Of a stretch of DNA of 25,156 nt, positions 10,614 to 21,963 are shown one piece after another. Below the pieces are notes generated by a model. That model saw only the letters and a list, made by a program, of their open reading frames with translations, was not told where the DNA came from and searched no databases. How positions within the stretch are numbered: the stretch's first letter is position 1; each line of letters opens with the position of its first letter. A program made the translations under genes and the position numbers. The stretch comes from Stereum hirsutum FP-91666 SS1 (lineage: Eukaryota > Basidiomycota > Agaricomycetes > Russulales > Stereaceae): NCBI RefSeq assembly GCF_000264905.1, contig NW_006763134.1, positions 2,477,896-2,503,051 on the forward strand, written 5' to 3'.

Positions 10614-10724
10614 CTACTCCCGCAGTACCAGGACAGCAACCAAACCGCCAAGTGTCAGGAGGAGCATCACATACAGACCATGATTATGATATCTGTAACA
10701 GACCAAAGAGGCAGCGTGAGGCAT
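10614..10724 (-). CDS. Possible very short ORF with one membrane segment, unknown
   Basis: The ATG at 10724 follows a long pyrimidine-rich leader typical of fungal 5' UTRs. It opens 36 codons beginning MPHAASLVCYRYHN and containing a hydrophobic run, LYVMLLLTLGGLVAVLVL, before TAG. The frame continues open beyond that TAG to 10359, so an intron (GTACTG to CTACAG, 38 nt) could bypass it, but the phase then fails quickly. It could be the first exon of a membrane-protein gene or a relic. No family recognised. Confidence 0.18.
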   Translation of the reverse strand: MPHAASLVCYRYHNHGLYVMLLLTLGGLVAVLVLRE

Positions 10725-10815
10725 GGAGGTCTGAGGCAGTGAAGGTGTAGGAAGAAAGAGCAAGGAAGGAAGGAAGAGACACAGAGAAAAAGAGAACGCG
10801 CGTCGTGAACCTAAA

Positions 10816-10825
10816 ATCACGTGAT
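10816..10825. promoter_or_regulatory. Palindromic E-box ATCACGTGAT
   Basis: A perfect 10-bp palindrome around CACGTG, the core bound by fungal bHLH factors (Pho4/Cbf1-like families). It lies about 90 bp upstream of the possible short minus-strand ORF at 10724. Function is inferred from the motif only. Confidence 0.3.
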
Positions 10826-11045
10826 CGCGTCTACGCCGTTTCCTATCGTTGCTGGTGTCGGTGACGACTCGTTCTCTCTCATTGTACCTTTTCGATCCTC
10901 GGGAGACCATGCCGTAGAGAACATAACTTACCTCTCGTGTAATCAGGCCGCGTCGGCTGTTAGCTTCTGCATTCGACCTGGTTCCAAGACCTCGAGCTCT
11001 TCGCACCTCCCTCTCGGTCGGCCTATCCTTTGAACCATACACCAA

Positions 11046-13414
11046 GTTTCCCGACTAAAAGCATACATTTATAGAGCTCTCGGAGAAGCTGGTTCGTACT
11101 GCTTTACCAATCTAAGCCAGGCTGCTTCATCGTCTTCCTTAGACTTTTCTGCCGTTGCCGACGACGTCGAAGTGTCTCCGACAGAAAGTTACGAAGCAGC
11201 TCATACGTGCACCATCAAAACCGTGCAGTAGAGGTCATTTTATCAAATGTATACACAATTCGAATAGAAACTCCCTCAGCAGCCCGACCTCGAGACCTCA
11301 CCCAAGATTCACTTCCCATCACTTCACAGATGGCCAAAAATTATCTGCCACCTTCGGCAGTGTTCACATTCTCATCCACGGTCCCTTCTCAACCCCTCCG
11401 TACTCAAGCACCACTGAATCCGACTCAATCCGTCCGCTACCGGAAACTACTCACCCTAGACAAATCAGATCGGAAGCCGGTGGCGAGACCTAGTTTCGGG
11501 AGCTGGGGAAGAGGATGACGAGGAATCTGGCTGGGATGTGCGGATAGCTCGCGGGTGCTATGGATGCATATAAGGTCAGTATGGTATCTTCTCCGAGCCA
11601 TGAAGACGCCATCGCATACGGAACATATCGAGATCCGCCATTTACGCTCCATCGCCCCTCCTCCATTCGCGTCATCTTCCGCCTTTGTTTGCTTCTTCAA
11701 AACACTCATACATCCCTGCATTCGTAGATTGGCAGCGTGTCTCTCGACTTCTGCATTTCCATCCACCCTGATGTTACCCTCCATCTAGGAACGTACAACC
11801 TATCTCACCTCGACGTGCGCAAGGAAGATGTCTCCAAAGCGGCAAGAGTGGACAACTGGCAACGAAGAAACCACGCATCACTTAGGTACCGCTGACAGCG
11901 TCAAGGAGATGTGGTCATCACGGACGTATTCGTCTGTTGTTAGTAGAGCTGTAGACGGAGGTGTAGTGAGAAGTTGTGGCGGTGGCTCGGGTAACTTGAA
12001 GACAACAGCGCACTGAATGGGCGAAACTCTACTGCACGAAGCCGGACCTTATGTATCCCTACGTTTGGTCTCAATGTCCTCTCGTGAGTCGTGCCCTACT
12101 CTTTGGCATCGGGAGTCTTGCTTCATGCTGAATACGCATGCGGTCAGGTCGAAGACGACCACGAAGACAGTCAGCTTCCCGCCGGTATTCATGCTATGGC
12201 GGGGAGTAGAAAGCAGCAGTGCACGAACATTCACATTGGCAGCGGCAGCACACAATCGCGACTAAACGACCACATTACATCCCATCGCACGAATCCGCTT
12301 CACATATTGGCAGTCATGTTGGAGAGATGGTCTAAGGGTTGTGGCGCGAGACCTGGATATCCGGTATCGACGAAGGAGGCTTGTCGCGGTTCTGCGAGAA
12401 GGAAAGTGGGGAGGTAAGATGGCGAGGAGACGAAGAAATAGGGGGCAGAGGTGCGGACAAATGCAGAGGTTGTGGATGAAGTGACGAAGAGAGCAGAACA
12501 TTTCATGTACGGTACCCTTCACTTTTCCATTCTTTCCAATTAGTCTGTGGGCGACTACTGACGATCTCTCTCCTGTCTTTTATCATAGTTTTATTATTTC
12601 TTTCTGTACGGATTCACTTGTTCAGTCTCTCGCCAAACATATATCGCTCCTCGAGTTATATGTCCTTCGTTCTCGGTGGCGCCACATCCGTGTCTTGTGC
12701 CACACAATCGAGTTTGTCACAACTTCGTCCTCGCATGTACGATTGCGGCACGATCTAGCAGAAAGAACCAGAGCAAGGTTCACTGTACTGGTGCTGTTTT
12801 GCATCATATCTTCGTCATTCGTGATGCTGTATTCGTCCTCAGGGCTGAGGTACGCCCATCTTTACCCATCCTGACATCATTTCCTGTGGTATTTATCCGT
12901 AGGCCATGTTTTTGCGCAAAGGCTGTGATGGATATTTAACCTGCGACGCCCTGGTACCGGCAGGTGTAAATCCACCCTATCTCTCTATTCAGGAACATGA
13001 AACCGGCTTCAGTATGCTTATGTTTGAGTATTATTGCAGTCATGCCGATTCGGCCAGGGACGATAAACTTGGTCACTTGTCTATGTTTCTCATGCGAGCA
13101 CAGAGATCAACATGTGCAAAGACATGTGTCTGGCTGCAGGTGCGTTCGTCCGTGGGGTGAGGCAAGGGCTTGCCCCCCTTTCCTTATTTCAGTCTTCCAA
13201 CAGTTACAGACAAATATGACGATACAGGCCTCACAGTATACTTACGTTGCTTTCTCAGAAGCCTCCCCTGGAACAGCAGAGATGTCGTGCGAAAGACGTA
13301 CGGAAGGGGACATCTCACACGTATGCCTCACTAGGTCCTCGTTGCGAATGGCACTTATCCTTCGCAGTCATCTCTACCTGGCTGTCAATACCAAGCCATA
13401 GCGCGACGGTCATA
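11046..13414. other. Long interval with unassigned ORFs only
   Basis: It holds several open frames that I cannot place. 11437-11784 (minus, 115 codons from a true ATG) is polar and basic. 11828-12016 and 12017-12265 (plus) are in the same frame, separated by one TGA, Ser/Thr-rich, and could be a decayed ORF. 12906-13160 (plus) has scattered Cys. None has a recognisable domain, and opposite-strand frames of similar length overlap them, so coding cannot be claimed. The last 200 bp should contain the promoter of the BTB gene. Confidence 0.35.
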
Positions 13415-14352
13415 ATGGCTACTACTCGTCGACATCCGCTGTGGTACCTGTCCGATGGCGATGTGATTTTCCAAGTAAGCGTGCAATTACCCTGTGGTTT
13501 TGATCCTCATGCGTTTCGGGCAGTCATTGATCACCACTGCAATGCGTACAGGTTGAGAGAGATATTTATCGCTTCAGGCTGCAGGTCCTTGCAAGACACG
13601 CTCCCTTCTTCGATGACTTCAGGAACCTTCCTCCACCTCCGAATCCTTTAGAAGGCTGTGTCGATCGGTGTCCCATTATTCTGGACGGCACGAAGAGCGA
13701 GCATTTTTGTAATGTTCTTGTTTTAGTTTATGGGCTGTATGCACGATGCTTGCTCCTGGCTCTCCCTTCTCACGCACTATGCTGACGGTAGCGACTATCC
13801 GGTTCTACAGCCACAGACCTAAAATACCGCCACAGACAGAGTCTCAGTGGAGAGGCGTTCTAGATCTTGCCGGGCGATGGGACATGGAGGATATCAAGGA
13901 CAAAGCGCTGTGTGCTCTCAAGAAGATGAAATTCGAGGACCCTATCGAGCAGATCTTGATATGCGACCGCTTTGGGCTGCCCAAAACATGGGCGATCAAT
14001 GCTTTCAACCAGCTCTGCCCGCCTTCCATGACAGGCGGCCCAGTCACACAAACCCTCTTTCGGAAGTACCAATTGAGTATGCGGGATGCGGAGCGGCTTG
14101 GATTGGGGAATGTCATGTTGGTGTATCGACTCCGAGAGAGGCTCCGATTGAAGCGGACGATAGTCAGTGGGTTTGGAGGGATCGTGACTCTACCGATGGG
14201 CGGGATAGGCGAGTTCGTGGGCTGGGTGCTGCCTATACCTATCGACGAGAGAGACATCAGGTGTGTCTTTTATTTTATAATGGGATGTCTTGTCTGTGTG
14301 TGGATTGATTTTGTTTATGCATAGGGATGCTGTCGCAGATCTAGGGCTTTGA
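13415..14352 (+). CDS. BTB/POZ domain protein, fungal type
   Basis: Four exons: 13415-13474, 13552-13736, 13811-14260, 14325-14352; introns 77, 74 and 64 nt; 240 aa ending ADLGL and TGA. The N-terminal BTB signature is clear: HPLWYLSDGDVIFQVERDIY, then RFRLQVLARHAPFFDDF, a Pro-rich loop, and CPIILDGTKSEHFCNVLVLVY. The C-terminal half matches the helical part common in basidiomycete BTB proteins: ESQWRGVLDLAGRWDMEDIK, then DKALCALKKM and PIEQILICDRFGLPKTWAIN. BTB domains dimerise and often act as Cullin-3 substrate adaptors. This family is strongly expanded in Agaricomycetes and mostly uncharacterised, so the substrate is unknown. No zinc finger or Kelch repeats follow. The open frame read through the last two introns is an artefact of intron retention. 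Confidence 0.9.
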
Positions 14353-15226
14353 GGTGATCAATGGTATGGTAGTCTCCGGGTCAGAAATCGGATGAGCCTT
14401 TACCATCTCATGTATGTAGCGCTCCTTATTTCAGTAACACCATAAAACACTGAGTGGTGCTGTTTCATTCTGCGCTTGGCTGCAGCTTGATCGTCAATGA
14501 GAAGTGGCAGACAGTGTACTTGTGCGTTCACACCATCTACACCAAGTGTCTACTTACACGCTCAATACACGCTGGCACTTACACCGCGAAGCGCCGTTCT
14601 CCGCCATGCTATCTGAGCGCCCTAATTATATTATTATCGTTCCATTCGTGTGCCATTGTAAACTCGTTTAAGTACCCGCTCCTTAGAGAAACTAGTCTGA
14701 GGTGCATTTTGAGTGCAGTTGTCTGCAACTTATTATACAGACGGTACATACGGTCAGAACTGCGCCACTCTTGCCACTCCGTCGGAGGAGGATGCGCGGC
14801 CACGTGAAGATCACGTTATCGTGTTGCTCGAGCTTCGGGCGGCTGTGCTCGGGCGCTAAATTCTCCAAAAATTCTCTCTTTCAACAACCATTGCTTTCCA
14901 CCTTCGCGTTGTGTTCTGTCGCTCACTATGGCTGCTCTATCTCTTTGGAGAAAGCGCGACTAGAATGCAAGGTACAAGTCAGTTGAAGTGGTGCCAGCTT
15001 CCTATGTTCTTATCCCATATATCGAGGCTTGTTTAAACCCTATGGTACGTTTCCATCAGTTCGAATGTCGACTCATGGAGCGTGAGCTTGACGATCTCTT
15101 CCGATCGGGTGAGTTAAAAGGACGAGCAACTCCCTCTGGCGTTGCGGGGCAATCAAGATGGTATTCACCAATGCATCAACTTGGGTTCCCATACATGTGA
15201 TAATGAGGCTACCGTCTCATGCATGC
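14353..15226. other. Intergenic interval between BTB and SRPBCC genes
   Basis: It contains the 3' flanks of two convergent genes. A CACGTG sits at 14801-14806. An ATG at about 14928 after a pyrimidine-rich leader gives only MAALSLWRKRD and a stop. A further frame at about 15051-15200 contains RFHQFECRLMERELDDLF before a GTGAGT. These could be pieces of a decayed small gene. No family recognised. Confidence 0.3.
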
Positions 15227-15923
15227 TTATGCCATCCCCTCAACTCTAGCTTTTAGTGCCACACCTTGAGCTACAAAAGCTTCCTGCAATCCCTCCGCGA
15301 ATAATGCGTCCAGCACATAGCTCAGCGGACCATAATAAACCTCCAAACTTTCGTAAAGCGTCACAGGACTGCCATCCTCTCCCTCTATCACGGTGAAAGC
15401 CTGCCAATGCGTTGCATTTAACACGACCTGGGGAAGCATGATGCTCTGCCACGCGACACGGTTCAAGTTCTCGTCGATTACGGTGATGTTCTCGAACGAC
15501 GACTGGGCGTGCAGGAGATTCGGTGGTGTGCTGGCGTTCACGGGAAGAGGAAGAGGCGGAATCTGGCAGTCGATGATGGCGCGGAGATTCTCGTGTGGCG
15601 TTTGATCATCGAGAGGAATACCGAACGCGTCTGTCACGGTCTGCGAGCTGTGTAGAGGGTGTGTTAGTGCACTCGGCTGCCATCACTGATTTGCTGATGT
15701 TTTCTTACCGGACGAACGGATTCCAGTCAGGATAGGACGGGAAGTCGAGCAGTACGTCCCATGCAGTACTCAACGGCGCGTTGATTTCAATGCAGGTTGA
15801 AGCGTTGAACACCCCAGGCGCCATGTCTGGAATGTTAGTGAAGGTACACGACTGGGCGAGCGTTGGTAGAATGAGCACGAGAGGCACGGCGAGCGCGATG
15901 GGAGAGATTGCTGCGAAAGGCAT
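15227..15923 (-). CDS. Secreted SRPBCC (START/polyketide-cyclase-like) domain protein
   Basis: Two exons (minus): 15923-15709 and 15647-15227; 61-nt intron; 211 aa. The start is the ATG of MPFAAISPIALAVPLVLILP, a classic signal peptide with probable cleavage after LAQS; upstream codons are open but do not add a better start. The SRPBCC opening is seen at CIEINAPLSTAWDVLLDF and PSYPDWNPFVR, the usual 'I-AP-x-x-W-D-L-D-F-x-x-Y-x-x-WNP' pattern. The second exon carries beta-strand-rich sequence ending in a long amphipathic helix (YVLDALFAEGLQEAF), as in the family. These folds bind hydrophobic ligands in a deep cavity, and many fungal secreted copies have no known ligand. It converges with the BTB gene and shows no frame damage. 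Confidence 0.88.
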
Positions 15924-16929
15924 GATTGCGACAGGTTCTCGAGATCTTCGACCCTTCGTCTCTCGTCGACGGGCTTTTATCCTCTCCACTTTGCCTCGCT
16001 CACACGGATCGTGATTAACCTCGCACATGTTATTTCATCTCGTACGTACCACTCTCACTGATCATCATTTTACACGACGATGCCCTTGTTTTTTGGCCGC
16101 CGTGACCGGTCCTTCTCAGGAGGAAGATTCGTTTGTGGACCATACGTAGGTTGAAGGAGTGCTGATCATTGATGATTCTGCCGCAATATTCCCGTCGAGG
16201 TCGCCCTCAGCATCCTCCAGACGAATACCGCGTGAAGGATCCGCTGTAACTTCAGGCACTGTCACTTCGACACTGACACATCTACGAAGGTAGAAGCTCT
16301 CTCCTTGCGGTCTCATTTTTATCCATGCAAGAGGTCCATGGAGCCTGTGTATTCATGGCATCTGTGGCGTCACGACTCTCGTGCGTGTTTGGTAGGCGAT
16401 GCTTCTCCTCAGAACCGACACCGGTATCTATAGCATGTACGTGACGCTTTTTGCGGGAATTTCTCGCGGTCTCATGTGATAGTCGATAGCTGCACAAGGT
16501 GTCTGTGCGAAGTTTATTCCTCTGTGAAGTCCGCATTCTACCTCGTGTCATGGGCATTGCACCTTCGCTGGCTTTCGTGCGCGAGACGTCAGCGATCCGT
16601 AGCATCCACGCCGTTGTTTAACGCTCCCAGTCTAGAGCTCGAACGCCCGGAAATCACATCTGAAATTTGGAGTGCTGGCCCGCGTGTCTCCAGACAGCTA
16701 TGCGCATATGTATCCGGGAATTGGAGGGCTCCTTCAAGTATGAGCAAAAACGTGGTTGACATGTTGATTCCTGTGCTCTATTTCAACACGCACCGCCATC
16801 GCGCGTATGCTCGGATCCTGCTGTCAGCAGTTAGCTTGAAAAATGATTACAGCTACTGTGGTCCTCGGATGCGATGATGGAAGGACGTTCTTTCAGAACA
16901 AGGCTCCGTTGGCCCACAGCCTTTCTCCC
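15924..16929. other. Intergenic interval upstream of caspase-like gene 2, with possible coding relic
   Basis: On the minus strand 16116-16316 reads a coding-like acidic/Ser/Thr tail (SVEVTVPEVTADPSRGIRLE, ending NESSS and stop) from an ATG. A second, overlapping-phase frame lies at 16282-16605. Such tails occur at the C-termini of fungal seven-helix proteins, but no membrane helices are seen upstream, so this may be only a relic. The divergent promoters of the SRPBCC gene and of gene 2 must lie in this interval. Confidence 0.3.
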
Positions 16930-16941
16930 GTCTATATAGAC
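16930..16941. promoter_or_regulatory. TATA-type palindrome GTCTATATAGAC before gene 2
   Basis: A perfect 12-bp palindrome containing TATATA, following a CTTTCTCCC pyrimidine tract. It ends 11 bp before the first ATG (16953) and 32 bp before the next in-frame ATG (16974). If it is the TATA box, the second ATG is the more plausible start. Confidence 0.4.
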
Positions 16942-16952
16942 CTGTCGAGTCA

Positions 16953-19078
16953 ATGTGGTGGATTTTCCTATCGATGCCCGCTCTTCCTCGATTCCAGGCA
17001 TCCAAAGTCATTCAGACTGCTGTCCCCCGCCTATTGCAACGCCAACTTGCTGCCGCCGCCGATTTCTTCGGCGGTGGCAGTGGACGCGAAGGGCAGAAGA
17101 AGGCTTTATTGATCGGAATAACGTATCGGTATAACTCCACGGACATATACCCGGAGCTTCACGGGACGACGAGCGATGTGTGTGAGCTCAAAGAAACGCT
17201 CATTAGTGAGATTGTTTTCCCTCGTTGTGTATGCTGTGCGGTTTTGATCTGGCTTTTCATGTTGCATTCAGACTGTTATGGATTCAAGAAGGAGGACGTG
17301 GTTGTGTTAAACGATGGAAATAACGATACCATGGGATCAGAAACGTGGCCTTCGAGAACCAATATTGTGGGTCTCCTCAGTTTTTATTTAAATCAAGTAT
17401 TTATGCTGAACTGGTCCTGGGAGTTGCTCATGGTTAGATCGCAGCGATCAAAGCCTTGGTTGACGGTGCCCAGCCTGGGGATGATTTTGTCTTCCATTGT
17501 AGGTCCAGTGTGGTGGCTGGTAAAGTAATAATGCTCTTAACTGGTTCGTAGTTGCGGGACATTCGGACCAAATTGAGGCTAAGTTCGATCTCAATGAGGA
17601 GGACGGCCAAGATGAAGGTAAATACTGCCTTTAAAGCGAACCCGTGTAGCGCGCCACTTGGGCGGGCGGAACAATTGTCCGAACTGAACATGTGTATGTA
17701 TGGCAGTCATGATCTGTGCCGATCTGCAGCGGATTATAGACGATGTAAGAACCTTGTCGAGTCTGTTTTTGATACGAGGACTAATGCATATTTTAGGATA
17801 TCCGCAAGCTCCTCGTGGATCCACTACCGAAAGGCAGCAGGCTGACGGTAATGTCTCTCCTTTTAAGCCTCATCGACGCACATGCTCACTGCGGTGACCA
17901 GGCGATACTGGATTCCTGCCATTCCGGTACTATGCTCGACCTAACTCACTATGGCTGTAACGAATTTCCAGAACGCCATAACTCCATGCGTACGATTTTG
18001 TTGTTAATTCTAGTCTGCTTCCCTTCGCCGTGCTGATGTGGACCTCATTGATTAGCGTTTGAGGTCGTCGTTGGAAGACACGAAGCGCGACCCCGTCGTT
18101 GTCCACGCCGTGTTCACACTGTCGCTACCGAGCAAGAATTCATCCGGCGCTCTATCATCCCCGACAAGTTATCTCTCATGAAACTCAAGGTCCATGCCAT
18201 AGCACGAATGAAGATGGGAGCAAAAAAGGGCGCATCTCGTCGGAAGTTCTCTGCAGCCCAGCTCCTGTTTGCTCGGTCTGTTGCTCCGCGGACATGCGGA
18301 AGCCATTGCAAACTTGAAGTGAGGACAGAGGCTACCGTTGTAAGGACTCTATTCGAATTTCTACACTGCCTTGTTCGCAGCTGAACGGGGTTGATAGATC
18401 TCCATCTCCGCATGTGCGGACCATCAACTAGCTTATGAGGATGATATGGAGAATTCAGGTTCCATGACCAAGGTAGTTTCTGTAAATACTGCATGTACAT
18501 ACTTTCTTTCTCACATGAGCCTTTCTCGATCCCAGTCTTTGGTCAAGATCCTAGGTGAGTGACGATATGAGATTTCTCTACATGAAAGAGCCGCACTTGA
18601 CCACTTCCGGTTTACTAGGGAAACATCCCTGCATCACGATCAACGAGCTACGCAAGAAGCTTCGGTGAGCTTGTTCTTCTACCTTTCTCATACAGCGTTA
18701 CTTACGGCGCCTATGCAGGTCTAAGTTTTACGAGTCTGCATTCGCGCGGCGTAAACGGCTGGTGGTGTACCAGAGAATAGGTGGTGATATGACTGACTGG
18801 GAGGACGACTTGCGCGACTTTGAGGTTCAGATCCCTCAGGTACGTCAGCCAACAGTACCCTGGTCAACTTCCACTGCTCATTTATCGCTTACCGAAATGT
18901 TTCTTAAGATTGGCAGTCTAACTCCTCTGGTGCGCAATTCAACAGCCATCAGAGTACTATAAAGGTGGACTGACCATACACCCTGACTTTACAGGATCCC
19001 GATGAGGTATTTCTCGTTGGGCACAGAGGACGCCCATTTTGGTGCAAGACGCGGTTCAAGACGAAGATGGTGGCCTAG
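16953..19078 (+). CDS. Caspase-like (metacaspase-type) cysteine peptidase 2
   Basis: Fourteen exons: 16953-17205, 17272-17366, 17438-17498, 17552-17617, 17707-17744, 17797-17847, 17902-17989, 18056-18339, 18398-18472, 18536-18554, 18619-18664, 18719-18839, 18909-18929, 18995-19078; 433 aa (426 if the ATG at 16974 is used), no stop or phase break. The p20 core opens with KKALLIGITYRYN. Catalytic His is about His140 in FAGHSDQ and Cys about Cys194 in DSCHSGTMLDL. A p10-like end follows: ISISACADHQLAYEDD, then MTKSLVKILGKHPCITINEL. Exon 8 is a basic, variable linker between them. After the metacaspase end comes an extra tail, IGSLTPL and DPDEVFLVGHRGRPFWC, shared with gene 3. It acts presumably in the cytosol or nucleus, since no signal peptide is evident. 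Gene 3 follows 0.8 kb downstream in the same orientation. Confidence 0.9.
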
Positions 19079-19860
19079 CGTCGTTGGCAATATCCCGATG
19101 CTCGCGCCTGATACCTTATGACATTATACTCATCTCTCCCCTCTGTATTAATTTTCTCATATGCTTCTTCCTCCGTCGTTCGCATTCTTCTTCCGTCATT
19201 CTCATTGACATGGTCGCCTCGAACCGTTAACACCGAGCGTCTTCTAAGTACACGTTGAGACCATCGTTGGTTCTGTGACTTCTTGCTTTGCATCATCGCT
19301 TGTCCTGCCCTGAACTGTTCCCTATCTGCATCACATATACCCACCGCTTCGTTGTTCCCATTGTACTTCCATACCATTTCTCTCTGCTTCCGGTTCCGCC
19401 ATCTCGTCACCGCAATATCGTTCCATGCCGGGGTATACCGTATCCGCACCTTCGACTTCTGTGTACTCACCGCGGACATATGTTATTCCATCCTTGACCG
19501 CTCTTCATCTCGTTTCTCGTCTCTCCCTTCGAACTGCATTTCTCCCTATCTCGGATCCTCCAGTTTTTAGCGACGCTTGACGCTTTCCTAATCTGCCCTT
19601 CTTTAGCAGGGCCACATCGTTGTGGCGATGCTCCTTCCCGCCTAAGTTATCCAAGTTAGCTTCGGCGGTACCCCTCAGCGTCCCGCTCCTGTTTCAAATA
19701 TATCACACATCTTGTTCCCGCCATTCATCTTCTCCGGTGTACAGGACCTCTTTGCGATGAATGGAAGATCGACTAATAACTTTGCGCCCTGCGTGCTCTT
19801 TATCAACCCCCTCCTCTTATCCACCACCATCGTCGACTCCCTCCAGTGCCAGTTCCACCC
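19079..19860. other. Pyrimidine-rich spacer between caspase-like genes 2 and 3
   Basis: From about 19120 to 19570 the plus strand is strongly C/T-rich, with repeated short runs such as TTCTTCC, CTCATTC and TCTCCC. This produces low-complexity Ser/Pro/Leu-rich frames on the plus strand. No gene is supported. It holds the terminator of gene 2 and the promoter and leader of gene 3. Confidence 0.5.
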
Positions 19861-21963
19861 ATGGTGTTCCCTGTCGTCAGCCAGTGCATCTCGCCTCTGC
19901 AGCGTTTTGGTTTTGGGGCCCGTGAAACTAAGCGGAAGGCTTTGTTGATCGGGATCAACTATCTTCATCAGCAAAGTGAGCTGTACGGCTCTCTCAGCGG
20001 ACCCATCGACGATGTGAAGGTGCTCAGGGATACTTTGATTAGTAAGTCGCCTTTCACCATTGTTCACTGCAGGGCAGAATATACTCATTGATTCTTCATT
20101 TGTCGCAGCTTATCATGGCTTCAAAGAGAAGGATGTAACGGTCATGACGGACGAAGAAAAGGACCCGAAAAATCGGAAGATGCTTCCTACCAAGGCGAAT
20201 ATTGTGTGTATGCACATGCTCAATCACAGTAAATAAATGATTTTGACGGCCAGATACACAGATCAAGGCCATCCAGGCCCTTGTACAGGACGCTCGACCT
20301 GGAGATGTCTTCGTGTTTCATTGTAAGTCGTACTATATACTGTCTCTTCTATTGCTCAGCCGACTGATATGAGTTGCACGCCGTCAGATGCGGGCCACAC
20401 GGACCAGAGAAAGGCCATCAACGATTCAAACGAGAAGGATGGGCTTGACGAAGGTTGGTTATCAAACCTGCAAAGAGCAGGCGGTGCGGTGCTAAATCGT
20501 CACATCGCACAGTGCTCATTACTTCTGACTTGGAGCAAATAGTCGACGACGTGAGTCCCCGCATAGTTGTTCCAGGTCAATGGGTTGTTGATTCGTCATC
20601 GAACACTCCCGCAGGATCTGCACAAGCTACTCGTCCGTCCTTTGCCTGAGGGAAGCAGACTGACGGTACGTCATATTCAATCCAACTCAATTGTTAATCG
20701 AACGAAACCAACTAGTCATCGTAGGCAATCTTCGACTCGTGTCACTCTGGAACATTGCTGGATCTTTTGCATTACGAGTGCAATTGCTCCGAGAAACGTC
20801 GAGGATCCACATGTAAGCTCCCGTTCGTTGGTGTACGTTCGACTTAAATTGAAAAGGGCTCGAACGCTAGCGGAACTTGTGCAGCCTCCCAGTCCTGGAG
20901 TTGCGCAGACATGCTTCAGGATTCGAGCTCTCACTCTTGATATTGGGTATATTCGGCGCGGCCAGAAGTATCTCCGAAGTCGTGGGTCCAAGTTGAGGAC
21001 TAAAGTGCGAGGGACAATGAGGAGTCAAACTCGTGGATCCAAAGTTGAGCCCATTGGTACCGAGTCGTCCAACCCGCCAACCTCGTCTTCCCAAACCCGG
21101 TGTGGGCCACACTGTCGTTTCGAAAGGCGTTCAGGCCCTATTGTGGTGAGTCTTTATGATAATACTGTGTGCTCTAGAAGTGAATAATATATAAATTCTC
21201 GGTAAATAGATCTCAATATCCTCGTGCGCCGACCACCAGTTCAGCTGGGAGGTTGAGACATCAGACGGGGCTTCCTCGGCAGACCAGTCCAGGAGCTCGA
21301 TTTCGTCTGAGTCTAATGGGTCCATGACTAAGGTTGGTCCACCCATTGTCTCCTTATGCTGTACACAAAGACTCAACCATGTCTTTCCTACGTTTGTTCA
21401 ACAGGCACTGGCCAGAGTACTGCGTGAGTCCAATAATATCATGTTCTAATACGCCGAGCTGAACCAGCGTGGCGTACTGTGTAATAGAGACTAATCCGGC
21501 GGTGACTGTGACGGCCTTAAAGAAGAAGATTGAGTAAGTGATAAACGAATTTGTCCTTGCGTCCTTTTCAGTTGACGCTGGACCGCAGTGAAGCACTCTT
21601 CCGCTTTGCCTGCATCAAGCACGTTGAAGCGCAGAAATGGGTGCACGAATATGGCGACACACTCACCCGAGAGCAGAGGGAAGAATTGAACGAGGCTCTG
21701 AAGTTCGAAGTACAACTACCACAGGTACGCAGTAGTCGCACAGTTCCAATTACATCATGATCATGAACAAGCCCTTTTCCTTCTGCAGATAGGAAGCTTG
21801 AGCCACCTTGTACGTCCATCTTTGACCATGCCTTATAACCGAGAACAGGGATTGATATTTTTGACCATAGAGAGGGGACGAGGTGTTTATCATGGGTCGC
21901 CCTGGACATGATTATTCTGCCAGGAAGGAGTTCCAGTTACGTCTGGACATTCGGCGCCAGTGA
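19861..21963 (+). CDS. Caspase-like (metacaspase-type) cysteine peptidase 3
   Basis: Fourteen exons: 19861-20041, 20109-20203, 20262-20322, 20388-20453, 20513-20550, 20615-20665, 20725-20812, 20871-21145, 21210-21332, 21405-21423, 21488-21533, 21589-21724, 21789-21809, 21871-21963; 430 aa, phases intact. The core opens with KRKALLIGINYLHQQ. His is about His116 in YAGHTDQ and Cys about Cys170 in DSCHSGTLLDL. The p10-like part has ISISSCADHQFSWEVE, then SMTKALARVL. Exon 8 is Arg/Lys/Ser-rich and contains a short internal duplication around RGSK (20980-20999 and 21031-21050). The C-terminal tail EVFIMGRPGHDYSARKEF is the counterpart of the gene 2 tail. Exon lengths 2-7, 10, 11 and 13 equal those of gene 2 exactly, so the two are tandem duplicates. 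The first acceptor after exon 7 (20856) gives a stop, so the next one (before 20871) was chosen. The same logic was used for exon 12. Confidence 0.9.

Noticed and set aside
12262..12522. Minus-strand Cys/His/Leu-rich ORF
   Set aside because: Composition is typical of an antisense reading, with no domain, and competing frames cover the same bases.
13844..14257. Minus-strand 137-codon ORF overlapping the BTB gene
   Set aside because: Shadow of the BTB coding exon; the plus-strand frame has domain similarity and consistent introns.
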